NCBI RefSeq assembly: GCF_021018895.1
Contig: NC_079374.1
Span: 7,302,212-7,366,211 of the forward strand
Source of the DNA: Seriola aureovittata
Lineage: Eukaryota; Chordata; Actinopteri; Carangiformes; Carangidae
Direction: 5' to 3'
Length of the DNA: 64,000 bases
Shown: one piece after another, positions 49,691 to 62,562 of the stretch
How positions within the stretch are numbered: position 1 is the first letter of the stretch
Layout of the letters: each line of letters begins with the position of its first letter
Translations under genes and position numbers: made by a program
Notes under the pieces: model-generated
The model's database searches: none
Seen by the model: only the letters and a program-made list of their open reading frames with translations
What the model was told of the DNA's origin: nothing

Positions 49691-51957
49691 TGCATGTTTG
49701 TTTAGAAAGTAGCAGGTGAATTAACCAATCACATTTTGATCTATACTGGGTGGGACCAAAAATCACTGCTCTAGGCCTTCCTGAAGACTCAAGGCCAGAG
49801 CTATCGCACAGGGGATCTCGTCACTGGCTTTTTGAATAGGTGCGCTCGCTGAAAACTCAACAGAACGTTGTGGGGACACTTACAATTTGTAAGCAGCAAA
49901 CTAATGAAAGGAAGCATGCCCAAAGCCCCGCAGCTGGAACTTGAAAAAATTGTTTTGGCAGACCACCTGTTGGAAGAAGTGAAGAAGAAGAGGGTATGGG
50001 GGGGGCGAGGGTTGGTCAGTTGAGTTGAGTTGAAGGCCCAGCTCGCCGCTGTCCACTACCAATATCAAAACACCAAATGAGAGAATATCCTTTGGAGGAA
50101 TGGTGTTCATTTCTCCTGTAGAGGTCCACAGACCTGGAGAATATATGTTGAGGAGCATTGTAGCTGTTCTGGAGTCCTACTTAGACTTCTTGTGTTGATT
50201 CTTCCTTCGTCGGCACCTATCTGTATGCTCTGTATTAACCTTATACACCAAATATGACCAAAACCAGGACACTGTGCACATGTAAGATTTCTCATTGATG
50301 GTCAACACATTGTTGATGGACCAGCATGGACTAGAAGCTGAGTAAACATGAATAAAATTGAATGAAACAAAAATATCGCAATATCTTTTGGTAATGAAAA
50401 AGATCAAATCTCTCAAAAGCAGCAAAGTCTTTGACATCTGGCTCAAATCATCAAAATGGGCAGAATCAGACGTGGTTCAGCCAAAAAAGACGCCCAGTGT
50501 TACGGCAGCTTATCCTCAGCCGGGACAATCAAACATGTGGCAGGTTCGTCAACACGCTCCCCTGCCTGCACCGCAATACTTTCACTCACACACATGGAGG
50601 AACAAAACACACACACAACACATAATCAACAAAATCATCATCCCAGAAAACAGATGCTATCAGTGCCACAGCTCATTACTCTTGGATCTTTCGCATGGAT
50701 GCTGATGAGGTTTCTCAGGGATCTACAGTACATCAGCTTCAATCGAGCCAAGCACTAATTAATCTGCACTAACCCCTAGGACCCTGCGCAGGCCCACCAA
50801 AAACAGGAAGGAACAGAGAGGATATGAAAGCACTTTTCGACATTAATTATCACACAAATGAGTTCAATTTATCTGGTGGCAACAAACATCTTCTGCTGCG
50901 GCGCTGATGATCAACAGCTGCAGAACATTTAGTGCCTGCCGGAGCATTTCTCAACACGACACCCTGCCGAACTACGCTGCATCATTTCTGCTTCACTCAA
51001 ATTTTACAGTACTTAGGCTCACAGTGCCATAACAGTTTGATGATTCCTAAAACACAGTCTGTTCTGGTAATGACTAATCATGCTAACTTTATTCTGTCCC
51101 ACACAGTCAAACAGCAGTGGGTGTTGTGAAACAAGAGTCAACTCTGTAAATACTGCTGATTCACAAGCTACACTTGAATCATGACCTTTGTTCTTTGAAA
51201 GACAGTTTATTTTTGATGGACTTTGTAGAGCAATTTTGTCAATAAAGTCTCACTAAAATAAGAAATATCATAATATCATCCCTCAGTAACTGCAAAGTAG
51301 TCAAGCTGCAGGTGACCACCAGCACTGTAGTTTTCAGTTTGAAGAATGCTCAGTCTATAGGTATTGTACACTGTCATGAAAAGTCCTGGTGATGTTCTGC
51401 TGTCTCTTCACAATGTGTGCCAATATTTCCTGTGGAACCAGCAGGGAAAGTACTCAACTACTCAACTCAATCACCTGAATCACCTGATTTTTGATATAAA
51501 TTTATACACCACCGCATTGTTTGCCACATGACTCAGTGATGTTAACGGGAAACTTTTTTTCATCCCTATGAAGTACCACACAAAGGTTGTATGAAAGCAG
51601 TTGGGGTGGATGGTGGGAGTGCAAAGTGTAGGACTGACTGTGGGTTGTCTACGTTCACATGTGGTTAGATTTCTGTAAATATAAACTTAAATGTTTGTTA
51701 AAGGTCAAGTGTTTGGTTTAGTATTGAAATTTGGACTGTACAAACAAAGGCTGAGATCATGGACAGCAATTCATGAGAATATTAAACTGATCATGGATCA
51801 GGAAATTCAATTTCTACCAAACTCGGCCCGTCTAAGGCAGATATTTGAACCTCAGGCGATGTGGATCCACTGAGTCATCGGCTGGGACGAAGGCTCCTCA
51901 TTAGGGGATGAAAATTATTAGATCTTCCTCAGTGGCAGCCAATGAAGAACTGATATA
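49691..51957. other. Intergenic, no gene seen
   Basis: No exon or element recognised. Open frames of 85-115 codons at 49901-50758 overlap one another on both strands and have no recognisable product. Confidence 0.4.
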
Positions 51958-52039
51958 TGCAGTGGGATCCAAAAGTCTGAGACCACTTTCCCAATCAAGT
52001 GAATGAGAAAGTGGTGTCAGACTTTTGGACCCCGCTGTA
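51958..52039. repeat. 82-bp near-perfect hairpin (mini fold-back element)
   Basis: TCCAAAAGTCTGAGACCACT near the left end pairs with GTGGTGTCAGACTTTTGGAC near the right. The arms are ~33 bp with about four mismatches, around a loop of ~16 bases (CCAATCAAGTGAATGA). It looks like a minimal palindromic MITE. It could fold as a microRNA-like hairpin if transcribed. Confidence 0.8.
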
Positions 52040-52249
52040 GTATGGTAAACCGGTTAGACCTGTACCACGCCAAATGGGAGAAATGTATCAGTCTCATTAC
52101 AAGGCCATGATGATCACTAAGCCACATTTCATATTAAAGCAGAGTTCCTCCACTAAACAATCAACCCAGGCCTGTGGTTACCATCATAGGACTATTGTAA
52201 CCCTACCAAGCTTGACTTATCTTGGAGGGTTGATGTCAACTTCTAACCC

Positions 52250-52437
52250 CTGTAGTTTGTTTTTTGGCTCTAAGTCCTGTAAACAGTGGACAAACAAACG
52301 CTGACACAGTTTGTGAATATGTTGTTCAGGGTTTCTGTACTGTTTCCTGTCACTCATTGTGTTGTTGTTATAGAAACATATCAAAAATAATAAACTTTTG
52401 TCCAAAAAAAAAGGAAAAAAAAAAAGAAAGAAAAAGC
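52250..52437 (+). pseudogene. Possible retroposed transcript 3' end
   Basis: AATAAA at 52389-52394 is followed 9 bases later by a genome-encoded A-rich tail (52404-52437, interrupted by G). That is the layout of a retroposed poly-A transcript or LINE/SINE 3' end. The 5' limit is arbitrary, no target duplication was found, and no coding homology is recognised. Confidence 0.3.
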
Positions 52438-53649
52438 AGACACAGCTTGTGCTTGACCTCCATCTTTCTCTTACCTTAACCAAGTGCTGTGAGTGGTCAC
52501 GTGCACACCCACAAAACCTCAGTAGGATTAGTGCAGGATACAGAAAGTCAATAAAACAGCAACTGCCTAGTATAAAAGCAAATCTCTAATTATAGCCAAG
52601 AAAACTATGGTGGTTAACTATTGTGTAGCTGATATGAGTGGATCTTGCCATAAGCAAGTATCATCACCTATTAATTTGTTTTCCACAAATTAACAGCATT
52701 GTCAATCAACAGATACACTCATTAACAATGTTTCCTCATTATGTTGATTTAAAAAAAAAAACAGCATTACATTTCTCTCAAACACATGAGCGGGTCCAAA
52801 TTAGTAAAATATCAATGTAATTTCTACTGGAACCTGTTTCTGCCAAAATAAATAAATAAACCAAATGGAAAGTGTTGACACTTCAGTCTGTGGATTATCC
52901 ATTTTCTGTGAGCACCACAGGCTACAGTCAGTTCCATTCACCTCAGTTGTATTGTATTGGATGGTAGCAGAAATCCAATAGACAGACACCTAAAACCAAA
53001 ACTATCTACGTGGCTAGAGATACAATAAGAGAGAACATTATATCATTTCAGTGAAATCACCACTTCCTGTTCCCATCAGTAATCACTGGTCTGCCAAATT
53101 AACTTGCACAATGAGAAGATTCTTTCAAGTTAATGCCTGAAAGTTGAAATTTGATCCCTCTGCATTTCTTTTATATCAGGAGGATTTCTCAAAGCATCTG
53201 AAAAATCCTCATAGTCACAACAAGACCGAGCTGTAACTTCTTTTCCAAAAACAGCAGGATACTTTGTCAAAACATCTAAGCAAATGAGTCATCGCAAACC
53301 TACAGGGTCTCTACACCTCTGCTGAAAATGACATCATGAACATTTGCCTCTCATAAAACACAAGAGAGAAACTCAGGACACGACCACAGCGAAGGCATAA
53401 ATAAAGTGTGGCGAAAACTAGAGGTACAAAATAGAAACATGGGAAAAAAATGAACAAATTCAGCTGCTGTTAGAGACCAGAGGCAGGTGTGTGAATCAGA
53501 GAAAGATGTATGGTGACAGCGCCCGCATCCCCACGCTCTCTGCTCTCTGTTAACTATCCATTGTCTCACTCTCCCCTGCATACTTGTGTCGGTATTTTTC
53601 CAGAAATCATGCATTGTTTGAACTGGCCAAACACTGCTGGAGGGGGTTT
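52438..53649. other. Intergenic, no gene seen
   Basis: No exon or element recognised. Confidence 0.4.
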
Positions 53650-53676
53650 TGTGTGTGTATGTGTGTGTGTGTGGGT
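53650..53676. repeat. Imperfect (TG)n microsatellite
   Basis: TG repeat of ~13 units interrupted by TA. It lies inside a minus-strand 146-codon open frame, which is therefore judged spurious. Confidence 0.85.
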
Positions 53677-55243
53677 GCATGTGTTTCACGTAGGGTTGTG
53701 TTTGCATGCACAGGATGGATAGTGGAGGGGTGGGAGGGGTTGTATGGTTTTGTTGAAGCCCTGAAACGCCCTCATGGAGACCAGTTGTCATCTCTCTCTG
53801 TGTTTCTGGTTCTGAAACTCAGGCAATGAGACACATGGTTGCATCAGAGAAAAGGTGACAGCTCAGTAAACGTACAATGACAAATATGTGTATTTTATAC
53901 TTCATACACAAACTGTTCTGTATTGGTAGGTTTTGCATTTATAGGGATAAGAACAGTAGATCTCTCTTGTAAAGTTCACAGCAGATGTGTAGAAACTTTA
54001 ATATATTAACAAATACAGAAAAGTGATCAAGTATAAATGTTAAATCTGTGATATATTACATATCATTTCATATTATTCAAATGAAAAATGATCCCTGAAC
54101 TTTAATGCGAATTCATAAAAGGGAAAATGTTCATAAAAACCAAGCTAGAATGAACAGAGTAAATATCACTAAAATAGTATGAATTCAATAGTCTGTTGTC
54201 CAGATACAGCAACGTTAACAAAGCCTCCAAAACCATATACGACATCTGCCATCACACACAAGTAAGGAGAGAGGAGCTAGTCTGAACTGAAAAATGAACT
54301 GCCATGCCAAAAAATTTGCCCTGCCTCTAAAAATAAACCTCGCTACCAGGAAGAAAATCTTGAGTTGAAAACCAACCAGGAAACAACCAGATAGAAAAAT
54401 CCGCCAACAGGTGAGAAATGCTGACTCATCTGACAAATCAAGCTACCGACCAATAAAAGTTTAACCTGTGTAGCGGAAAATCGACTTCCTGTAAAGGCCT
54501 GTGACCGCCTGCGCCTGATATCCACAGCTACTTTGAAGGAGTGTTCTTGGAAACAAACAAAAATGTACATCCAGTGTGGATTTTGTGTGTCCCTGAGGTC
54601 AAACAAATGGGGTGAATGAATTTCCTTCCACATAAAACATTTAAACAAACAATTTAAACCCTGTATTGTTTACATCCATGGCTACTGGCTGACAGTCTTC
54701 TTCTCCCCTGCCTTAATAGGTGGATTCCTACGGCTGTGAGCACTGTGCTGCCACCTGTTGATCAGTGGATTAGCGTGAACCCATTGGCAGGACTGTGTAT
54801 CGCCTGCACACGACAAACAAAAAAAGCTGTGACTCATTCCTAAATAAACAAATCTATACTGCTCAAAGAATCCACAGGGGAACTTAAATAAATAAAAGTA
54901 TGAGAGGTTGTTGAGATACATTGTTGGGTTTCAGTGTTTCTAGTTGTCAAGTTTACGTCAGTAGCACAGTTACACAAAAAGTGTAAGTGATATAATCAAC
55001 ATTTTTATAGAAATAAATGGCATATATTCTTAGCTCTAGTGGCATTTAGTCATGTGGATAGTTTTGGTGAAATGATCTGACGTTTTGAAGTATCATGAGG
55101 CACAAGGGATTTCTTCTTCTTTGAATCTTTCATAAAATGTATTTCCAATAAAAACTGCTGCCTGTGGAGTTTCCAGGAATCCCACTCTCTTCCAGTGTAC
55201 ATGTGTGGTGGCTGAAATAGGCTAATATGTAAGAGCAGTTTAA
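53677..55243. other. Intergenic, no gene seen
   Basis: No exon or element recognised. Confidence 0.4.
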
Positions 55244-55342
55244 GAAGGGACAGGGGGGAAGGAAAAAAGACACAAAGAACAGACAGAAATAAGAAGAAAG
55301 GACGGAAAAGAAGGAAAACAGAGGGGGCAAGAGGAAAACTAC
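55244..55342 (+). repeat. Purine-rich tract
   Basis: About 100 bases made almost entirely of A and G on the + strand (for example AAGAAGAAAGGACGG). A simple low-complexity tract. Confidence 0.65.
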
Positions 55343-56128
55343 TGGAGCCAAGTCATCTTTCAGTCTCAATATTTTTAGGTACGCCAAGTCTTCAAGTTTC
55401 TCAGTAAGAGCGTGACTGACTCCATGAACATAACTTTGTGAACCAGAGGAATATTTACGGTTATTTATGGCTGACAGCTTCGATCTGGGATCATGTGTTT
55501 TGTATTTGGACCTTAAAGAGGTTTGTCTTATTTTTATTGTCTAGTTAGAATGGAAACATTTCATCTATTACACGCTGCTGACTCCAGATATTGATCATGT
55601 ACCAAACAGAGAGTGCTGAACGGAATCAGGCCAGGGATCTCAGGTTGAAATCTCACCTGGTGGAGTGTGTGTGAGTTGCAGAGCAGAGGGTCTGAGCCAA
55701 AGCTCCCTTATTGCTTCTGGACTGTTGTGTAGACGTGCTCAAAGACATGTGAGATACTCAACAAAATAAATGAGCAGCTCATTCCTCACCTGACCACTCG
55801 GACAAGTACCGACTGTACTGGTGCGTTACTATGCTGCTTCATCATTTTGTGTTGAACTTACGATGACATTACGAGAAGCTGACAGCATATTGGAGGATCG
55901 AATGAACACCAGTTTGACTAATCTAAGTCCATCCTGTTCGAACAAAACTCTCCATGAATTGATTATTTAATTATTTTTAGTTTAATTTATCATGTTTATT
56001 TAGATTTTCTTAAGGAAATCAATAATGCAGAAAATTATTGGTATAAATCTGAGTCAATCTGATTCTAGCAAACTTACTGTTTTGTTACAGACTGCAAACT
56101 GTCAGTTATCATATTAGTTGCTTAACCT

Positions 56129-56202
56129 TAAGGGAGTTATTTGTAAGTTTTGCTACTGCTACATAGCTAACGGTAGCATTAACAGCTGTTTACTTAATAT
56201 AG
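56129..56202. mobile_element. Fold-back transposon, isolated end (copy C)
   Basis: TTAAGGGAGTTATTTGTAAG followed by CTACATAGCTAACGGTAGCA and 'ttaacagctgtttactta' matches the ~70-bp terminal inverted repeat of copies A, B and D. The similarity then stops. It is either a solo end or a deletion remnant. Confidence 0.65.
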
Positions 56203-56328
56203 AAGGAAATTCAGTTATGACTCTACTTTTACAGACACATGCACCATATTACGGTCCCAACAACATATCTATTATTGTGTTAATTTAAAGAAGTATATTG
56301 TATAATTTAAAGTGAAAATATTGAGTTT

Positions 56329-56715
56329 AAAAGAGGTATTTGTAAGTTTTGCTAATGCTACATAGCTAACGTTAGCACTGGCAGTTGTTTACTTACCAGT
56401 CTAGACGAAGCGTTGTGACTTCATCAACAAGCGTCATTCCTTTACTTGCCAAGAGCTGTGTCCAGAAGTTGAGAGCAACCATCCAGTGTTGCTTCTATTT
56501 CTATCATGTCTTTTCTTCGACTGAAGTTAGCACGCTAACCAGCTAGCTAGTTGCTCGTCGCTTTCAGATAGTGAGTCACTGCTTTTTCCAATGTGTCCTG
56601 AAGACGTAGCACTGCTCAGAGGACGTATTATAACCTAAAGTCTTCTAATAACAACAACGGTCGAAGGTCTTGTCAATAGTTAATAACCATCATCCGCTCC
56701 CGGCAAGAAACCACG
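56329..56715. mobile_element. Fold-back DNA transposon relic, copy D
   Basis: Starts TTAAAAGAGGTATTTGTAAG, then GCTAACGTTAGCACTGG, TCATTCCTTTACTTGCCAAG, CGTATTATAACC and CCATCCGCTCCCGGCAAG, in the order of copy A. The right terminal repeat is degraded. The solo LTR at 56777 lies just downstream. Confidence 0.7.
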
Positions 56716-56776
56716 TTCGATGGCAAAGAAATCCTTGAGTTTAGGAGGTTAAATTGGGTTAATGTATCGTACATAA

Positions 56777-57226
56777 TGTAGCGTCCCTACTTAAGCTACG
56801 GGTCTTGAGCTGGTTTCACCAGTACTTTATTCGTTCACTTAAACACAGGCTACTGTAGGCCGTAGCCAACGCCAAAACAACAAACTTTAAAGAGCTTTCA
56901 CCGTGTAATCTCAGCGCTTTTCACAACTTCAACAACTCCCGCCGTAGACTAGCTCCTCCCGCTCCCCAGCTAACAGCCACAACGACAACCTGTCTCCCAC
57001 ATTAGCCGCGAATCACAGGTACATAGTCGCACATCAATCACTGTCATAGGTTGTTGAGATAACTGACAGGCTTCACAGCCCCTAAACATAACACACATTC
57101 ACTGACAACCTGTAAAACTCAGTATCTGCACTTAAGAGCCATTTCTACCATAACTGCAGTTAACCCCCTTAACACAGTAACCATATAACAGAACAGTTAC
57201 GTTAACATGTCACCCAGTCCGTTACA
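56777..57226 (-). mobile_element. Solo LTR of an LTR retrotransposon
   Basis: A 450-bp unit bounded on the + strand by TGTAGCG and CGTTACA, so that in minus orientation it starts TGTAACGG and ends CGCTACA (the TG...CA rule). A 4-bp target duplication ATAA flanks it at 56773-56776 and 57227-57230. In minus orientation an AATAAA (+ TTTATT at 56826-56831) lies ~50 bases before the end, as in the R region of an LTR. It is GC-richer than its surroundings. No internal gag or pol sequence is present, so recombination between two LTRs is likely. A Ty3/Gypsy-type origin is a guess. Confidence 0.78.
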
Positions 57227-59436
57227 ATAATCCTGTGTAGCAAATTACAATACTGGTAATATTAATATTAAAACTCCTTGTATCAACAGTGCTCTAACTT
57301 AAATAAGGCAGGAAATCTGTCTAAATTTTGAAAGAGAAAGACTCACTGAAAAACATGCACAACCATCAGTATTATTCCTAACTGTCAGATCATTTGCATA
57401 TATCACTACATGAGTTTATTGCTTCCATCTGAACCTTTTTGCTTCAAATTCAAAGGGCAGTGATACCAAACTTAATACTAAAAATACATATGCCACTATA
57501 TCCCATCAAAATTACCCTCAGGTTTTGGGATGTGAACATGATGAGCTGAGTTGTGACCAAGAAAAAAAAAAAAAGGTTGCATGCTGTGGCTCTTCAGGCT
57601 AGTTTCATAAGAAACAGTGTGGCTGGCTGAAACTCTGCAGCTTTGCCAGGCAGGAGCACTGAGGGGGCCAGGTGCTGCTTTGCAAGTGATATTAGCACCA
57701 CCTGGTTGGGAAAAGACTGTTTTCGTGTCGCTGGTCCAGCTGCAGTGTCGTATAAAAAACTCTGAAGCATGATGACATTCAAATTCACACAATCGAACCA
57801 GAGTTTTCTACAATAAACTACATATTCATTGCATTTCACAATGAAGAGGGAACTCTCTAGAGAGATTTTTGCAGCTTTATTCACATGAAACCACAAACCA
57901 CAGTTGAGAGAGGAAGAGGAGGAGAAAGAGGAGGAAGGGAGTCAGGGTTGGTTAAAAAAAATTAAAGGTTAATACAGTCCATAAAGCAGCATCAGCACAT
58001 GGTCGGAGGGGAATGGAAAAAGATGTTGGTGAGGGCAGATTGCTGCGTTACCTAAGTCCACACAGTGAGTCACTGCCTGTAGATAAGTCGGTGCGTTTTA
58101 TGAATGGCAGCTGGTGACTCAAAACTGGAGGGGGGCTTCCTGTCTGCGTGGAAAATGACATAGCTTCAACGGCCTGCATCATAGGATGGATGAGCAGACT
58201 ACAACCACACAACGCAAGTGTGTGATAGGGAAAACAAATTTACAACCACACACTCACTTACTTCACAAAACACAACCCATTTGCAGTGAAAGCTTCACCT
58301 CTCATGTTTAGTTAGAGGCAGCGACTCCGGAGAGCGTGTGGTGATGTAAATGCATGTCGAGGCCGATACACTTTGAAGTGCTCCTAAAGCACCGTGTTCA
58401 CAGAAACAATGTCCAGGCTGTTATTACCCAATAAAACTCTGGCAGGGGTAGAGTGTTTTCCACTGTGCCCAGATCAGCAAGAACGGGATTTAAAGTTCTG
58501 AATGCTGATCTCCCCACTAACCGCTTCCCCAGTAATGGAGATGGAAAACATCTCTGGTTAAAGTCACCATCGGGATGCCCACAAGACTGAAGCGAAGAGA
58601 GGATGGAGCTGGACTGGATGGTAAAAGAAATATGTTAACACCACTTTCTGAAAGTGCACACAAAGATCAAACATCCCTTCAAACTACGGCGAAGCAGTCA
58701 GGTTAATAACCCCCTTCACTGTAGCATAAACGTATGAATCTGCTGAGAGAATATCAATCAAGACGTTATGGCTGTTTATTCAAGTCACTTCACCCAATTC
58801 CCTGTTGAGGAAATACTCTTAGAAATAGATGTTGTTGGATTGATTTTTAAAATAATAAACTTGTGAGCAGCACAAACAAAATTCCTTTCACCACCATTGT
58901 TTGCTGTTATCAATTTTCAACATGCAACGAAAAACCAAATACACCCTCATCCCCCACTCCACAGCAGTATCCTCCCTCTGCACTGTACTCACTGCAGTTA
59001 ATTATACTTTCAACACCTTATAGTGCAAATGTATTATCATATGAACAGACTACAGGATGATGGGTATCTCATGCATGTGTCGCCCCCATGTCCCTCATGC
59101 ATGTGGGGGACACACATATTTCCTGAAGGTGTCAGGATGACTTCTTTGATTTGACATTTTAAAAGTGAAGATGTTTCACAGCAGGACAGCAGAGTCATGT
59201 GACTCAAAAGGGACTCAATGAGCGTCATGTGTCACAGGAGCTCTGGCTTCGGGGCCTTTTGCATTCAAAGATGGGTTTAAATTCCATAGTTCCTGGTGAG
59301 CTTCTGCAAACTATGGTGAAACATTCCTGAGGATATTCCTGCTACTCTGTGTTCTCCAGTTTCTACTGCGTCTTTTATTTTATTGAGTTTGTTTTGCATT
59401 AACCTTTATTTTTCCAGCTGCTTTACTGTATTTATT
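57227..59436. other. Intergenic, no gene seen
   Basis: No supported exon. A purine-rich tract lies at ~57904-57945. A minus-strand AATAAA (+ TTTATT at ~57877) is present but has no associated gene. Confidence 0.4.
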
Positions 59437-59454
59437 GTACTGTACTGTACTGTA
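59437..59454. repeat. (TACTG)n short tandem repeat
   Basis: Three to four units of TACTG/GTACT immediately before the MITE at 59458. Confidence 0.7.
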
Positions 59455-59457
59455 TTA

Positions 59458-59671
59458 TACACCGATCAGCTACAACACTAAAACAGGTGAATGGTTTTAA
59501 TGTTGAGGCTTATAGGTGTATCTTTTGACTTCAAAGCCCTGGAAAATAATTGAAACAAAAAGGTATTACATCACATTTCTAATGGCTCAGAATAAACTCT
59601 TGTTTTTTTTAAAATTGATGATTCACAACATTAAAACCTATACCTGTTTTTAATGTTGTGATTGATCGTTA
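59458..59671. mobile_element. MITE with GATCAGC-type terminal inverted repeats
   Basis: Left end TACACCGATCAGCTACAACA and right end TGTTGTGATTGATCGTTAT are inverted copies with a few mismatches, ~214 bp apart. Just inside the ends are AAACAGGTGAATGG and 'acctgtttttaa'. This matches a small element very common in teleost genomes. Non-coding. Confidence 0.75.
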
Positions 59672-60322
59672 TTCATACTTGCTTCACACTCCTATGCAAT
59701 ACTTTGATTTAAAATAAAAATTTACTTGACTTAAATCATATTCATAAACCAGACAAGTTTTGCTTACCTGTTTTTAAATTATCACCTCTGGCCAGGCCAG
59801 ACTACCAATGTGGCTGCATACACAGCATTTTCTTTTGTCAGAGATAAAATACCTTGAACAAGAAGACTGACCGGGCATTCATTTTATTTTTCAAATGACT
59901 GTTCCTCAGGTAAAAAATAAACTTTTATTGTAGTCTGACAGGTCTGGCAGTTTAATGTTGGAGGGTGTGTTTGAGTTTTAAGTAAGACGCATTACCACCT
60001 GCCAGCCACAATAAAACTTGTCTTAACATTTTTACACATACAGCACTTTAAGAGTTTATTCTGGATAAATTTGTAAGACACAGCTTGACATGTGATATTC
60101 CAGTCACCAAAAACAGCTGAAACAGGTATTGCATTTAATACTCTTTATTCATTATTTCCTCTTCAAACACATTTTCCTGATGTACAAGTACATTTCCATT
60201 CAAAGGAAAAACTCAAGTGAGGTAAAAGTGCTGAAAAATGAAATAGTATAATGGTTGTAACCATCAAAGTCACTGTCACAATCACAAAGCTGACAAAAAA
60301 GCTCTTTTGCATTAACTATTTC
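59672..60322. other. Intergenic or UTR, no gene seen
   Basis: Contains a minus-strand AATAAA (+ TTTATT at 60144-60149) that could end a minus-strand transcript lying to the right. There is also a + strand AATAAA near 59916. Confidence 0.35.
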
Positions 60323-60325
60323 AAA

Positions 60326-60385
<60 letters not shown>
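60323..60385. repeat. Poly-A run followed by (AT)n
   Basis: About 21 A followed by ~21 AT units. Compound microsatellite. Confidence 0.95.
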
Positions 60386-60388
<3 letters not shown>

Positions 60389-60504
60389 CCACAAATGTCA
60401 TATTTTCCCCACTTTTTAAACTTGTATTTCCACAGGCATCCCTTCATACACACATGCAAACGAGCACACACACATCTCCACACATTAACGTAAACAAATC
60501 TGCT

Positions 60505-60506
<2 letters not shown>

Positions 60507-60550
<44 letters not shown>
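60507..60550. repeat. Poly-A run
   Basis: About 44 consecutive A, unusually long for an unselected tract and likely variable in length between individuals. Confidence 0.95.
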
Positions 60551-60554
<4 letters not shown>

Positions 60555-62524
60555 TTCACAACTCTTCATATAGAAATTGCAGGAGAGCTTTCAGAGGGCC
60601 TCCGTCACATTCCTATGGTGTAAGACTTGTACTTCAGACAAGCGTGACCACTAAATATCTAATCCACAGCTTTCTCTGCACCCCCTCCAAAAAAATACAT
60701 CTACAGGTGTCAAAGAGAAAAAACACACCGTACTAATAAACAAAGGCCCAAACAAGTGTGGGCGACCAAAGGCGAGGTGAGTGAGAAGCAACAGGATCAA
60801 TAGCAAGGACAAGTTTACAGCAGAAAAAAGCGGGGGCAGAATATCTATATAAAAAAAAAAATTTAAAAAAAAGGAAAAAAAAGAAAAGCAAAATACACTT
60901 CATCCTCTTTCTTTTTCCACATTGTCCTTCACAAAAAATGTGTACATCGACATACATATGCCAACTCTGACGAAGGAAGTGATTTTATATGAGCCCTGCT
61001 GCATCCCACTCTCATCTAGTGGGGAAGGTAAAGCTTTCATAAACAGGAACACAAGTTCAGTCGTCAGAAAAAACAAAAGCCACAATAACCGTAAACACGT
61101 AAAGTTAGGTTGGACACAAACAACGTAGAGGATTTACATTCTAGGCTACATTCACCATCGACTTGTCTGGAAAATGCAAGTTTTTGTTCATTGCATTTTC
61201 TTTGACCTCACTCGTGACTTATTTTAAAGCGAGCGATGTGAAGAAGAAGAAGCCCAACAAGAGACTAGACCTGATCATGCTCAGCAGACTTCGACCTGCA
61301 ACTGTGAGCCGCAGCGTAACCGGGCTGCTGGTTTTGAATGTGGCTCCAAGCTCTGATAAAAATCAATTGATCTTCACTCAGAGAAGAATTAAACTGGGGA
61401 ATGATCGAGAGATTCTGGGCTGCCATTCCATGAAAGGGATTTCAGCACTAAATCAATGTTTTGTCCCCTGGCTTTCAAACAAAGCAAAGATCATCTTAGG
61501 CTTACGAGTGTGGTGATAAATCCATCTGTTAGCACCAACCTGGGAGGGGACTATCCACTGAGTGATTACGAGGTTTCAGAGCATCTGGATGCACAGATAA
61601 AAACCCAGCACTGCTGTCAGGCCGGAGCAAGCTGAAGTCTGCTGGCTGCCTCCAACTTCAGGTATGATGTACCCTAAATAATAAGAACCTTTAGTTTTGG
61701 TAAGAAGAGGAGAGTCAGTGTTAAAATTAACACAGAGAGAACAATAGACACAAAATGAAGGTGAATATTAGGAGGTGATGTCTCAATGTCAGGGGGAAAT
61801 TAAACCAATTCACCCTCCCAAAAACAAAAAAGGGACAAAACAAAGCCCGCAAAAACACAGTATGTCCCTGAGAACCAGCTCAACTCCCTCAGCAATTGAC
61901 AACATTAGCTTATTTACATTCCTCTCAGGTGGCTGGGTTTGGAGTAAAACAAGGCCTCTTTAAAGTGCTTCTGTTAGTACGGGGTCTCTGCTGAGTGACC
62001 TCCAGCTACTGTGCCACGGTATGGCTCATCAGTGCACTTCAGGTATTGCTTTGGTTTGGATGGGGACAGAACTGTCAGCAAAACAAATTTAGCCCGGTTG
62101 TGTCGGAGCAGGCAGAGCTGCAATGCTTGGCGGTCCATCAAATTAAGGGCGTAAATATATAACATCTGTTTCAACAATCAGAATGAGTCAAAAGTTGGAT
62201 TTCAAAGGCATTGATGTGAGACTGAAGTCAACATGGCTGCTAGTGACAGCAAGGCCCAAACGTGTAGGAAAAGACAAAGGAGGGAGTAAAACAAAATGGT
62301 TGAGAAGACCAACGGGAATGACTAGACAAGGGTTTCACAGAGAAGTATGATTTGGGACTGAAACTAAAACAAAAAAAAACAAAAAAACAAAACTCAAATT
62401 TCAAATTCAAACCAAAGTTATTTTGCTACCCCCAAAAATGTGTTCATCTTCCCATAAACTAGTTTCAAAATACAATGATGAGGCTTGTATCATAATTCAG
62501 TTTCACAGGGTTTAAAAGGGGCAG

Positions 62525-62559
<35 letters not shown>
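62525..62559. repeat. Poly-A run
   Basis: About 35 consecutive A. Confidence 0.95.

Positions 62560-62562
<3 letters not shown>

Noticed and set aside
53351..53791. Minus-strand 146-codon open frame
   Set aside because: Built around a TG/CA microsatellite (HTHTYTHK) and without a recognisable domain.
60323..60385. Possible replication origin or matrix-attachment site at poly-A/(AT)n
   Set aside because: An ordinary compound microsatellite explains it; no other supporting element.
61163..61516. + strand 117-codon open frame
   Set aside because: No recognisable domain and no splice or promoter context; the opposite strand is also partly open.
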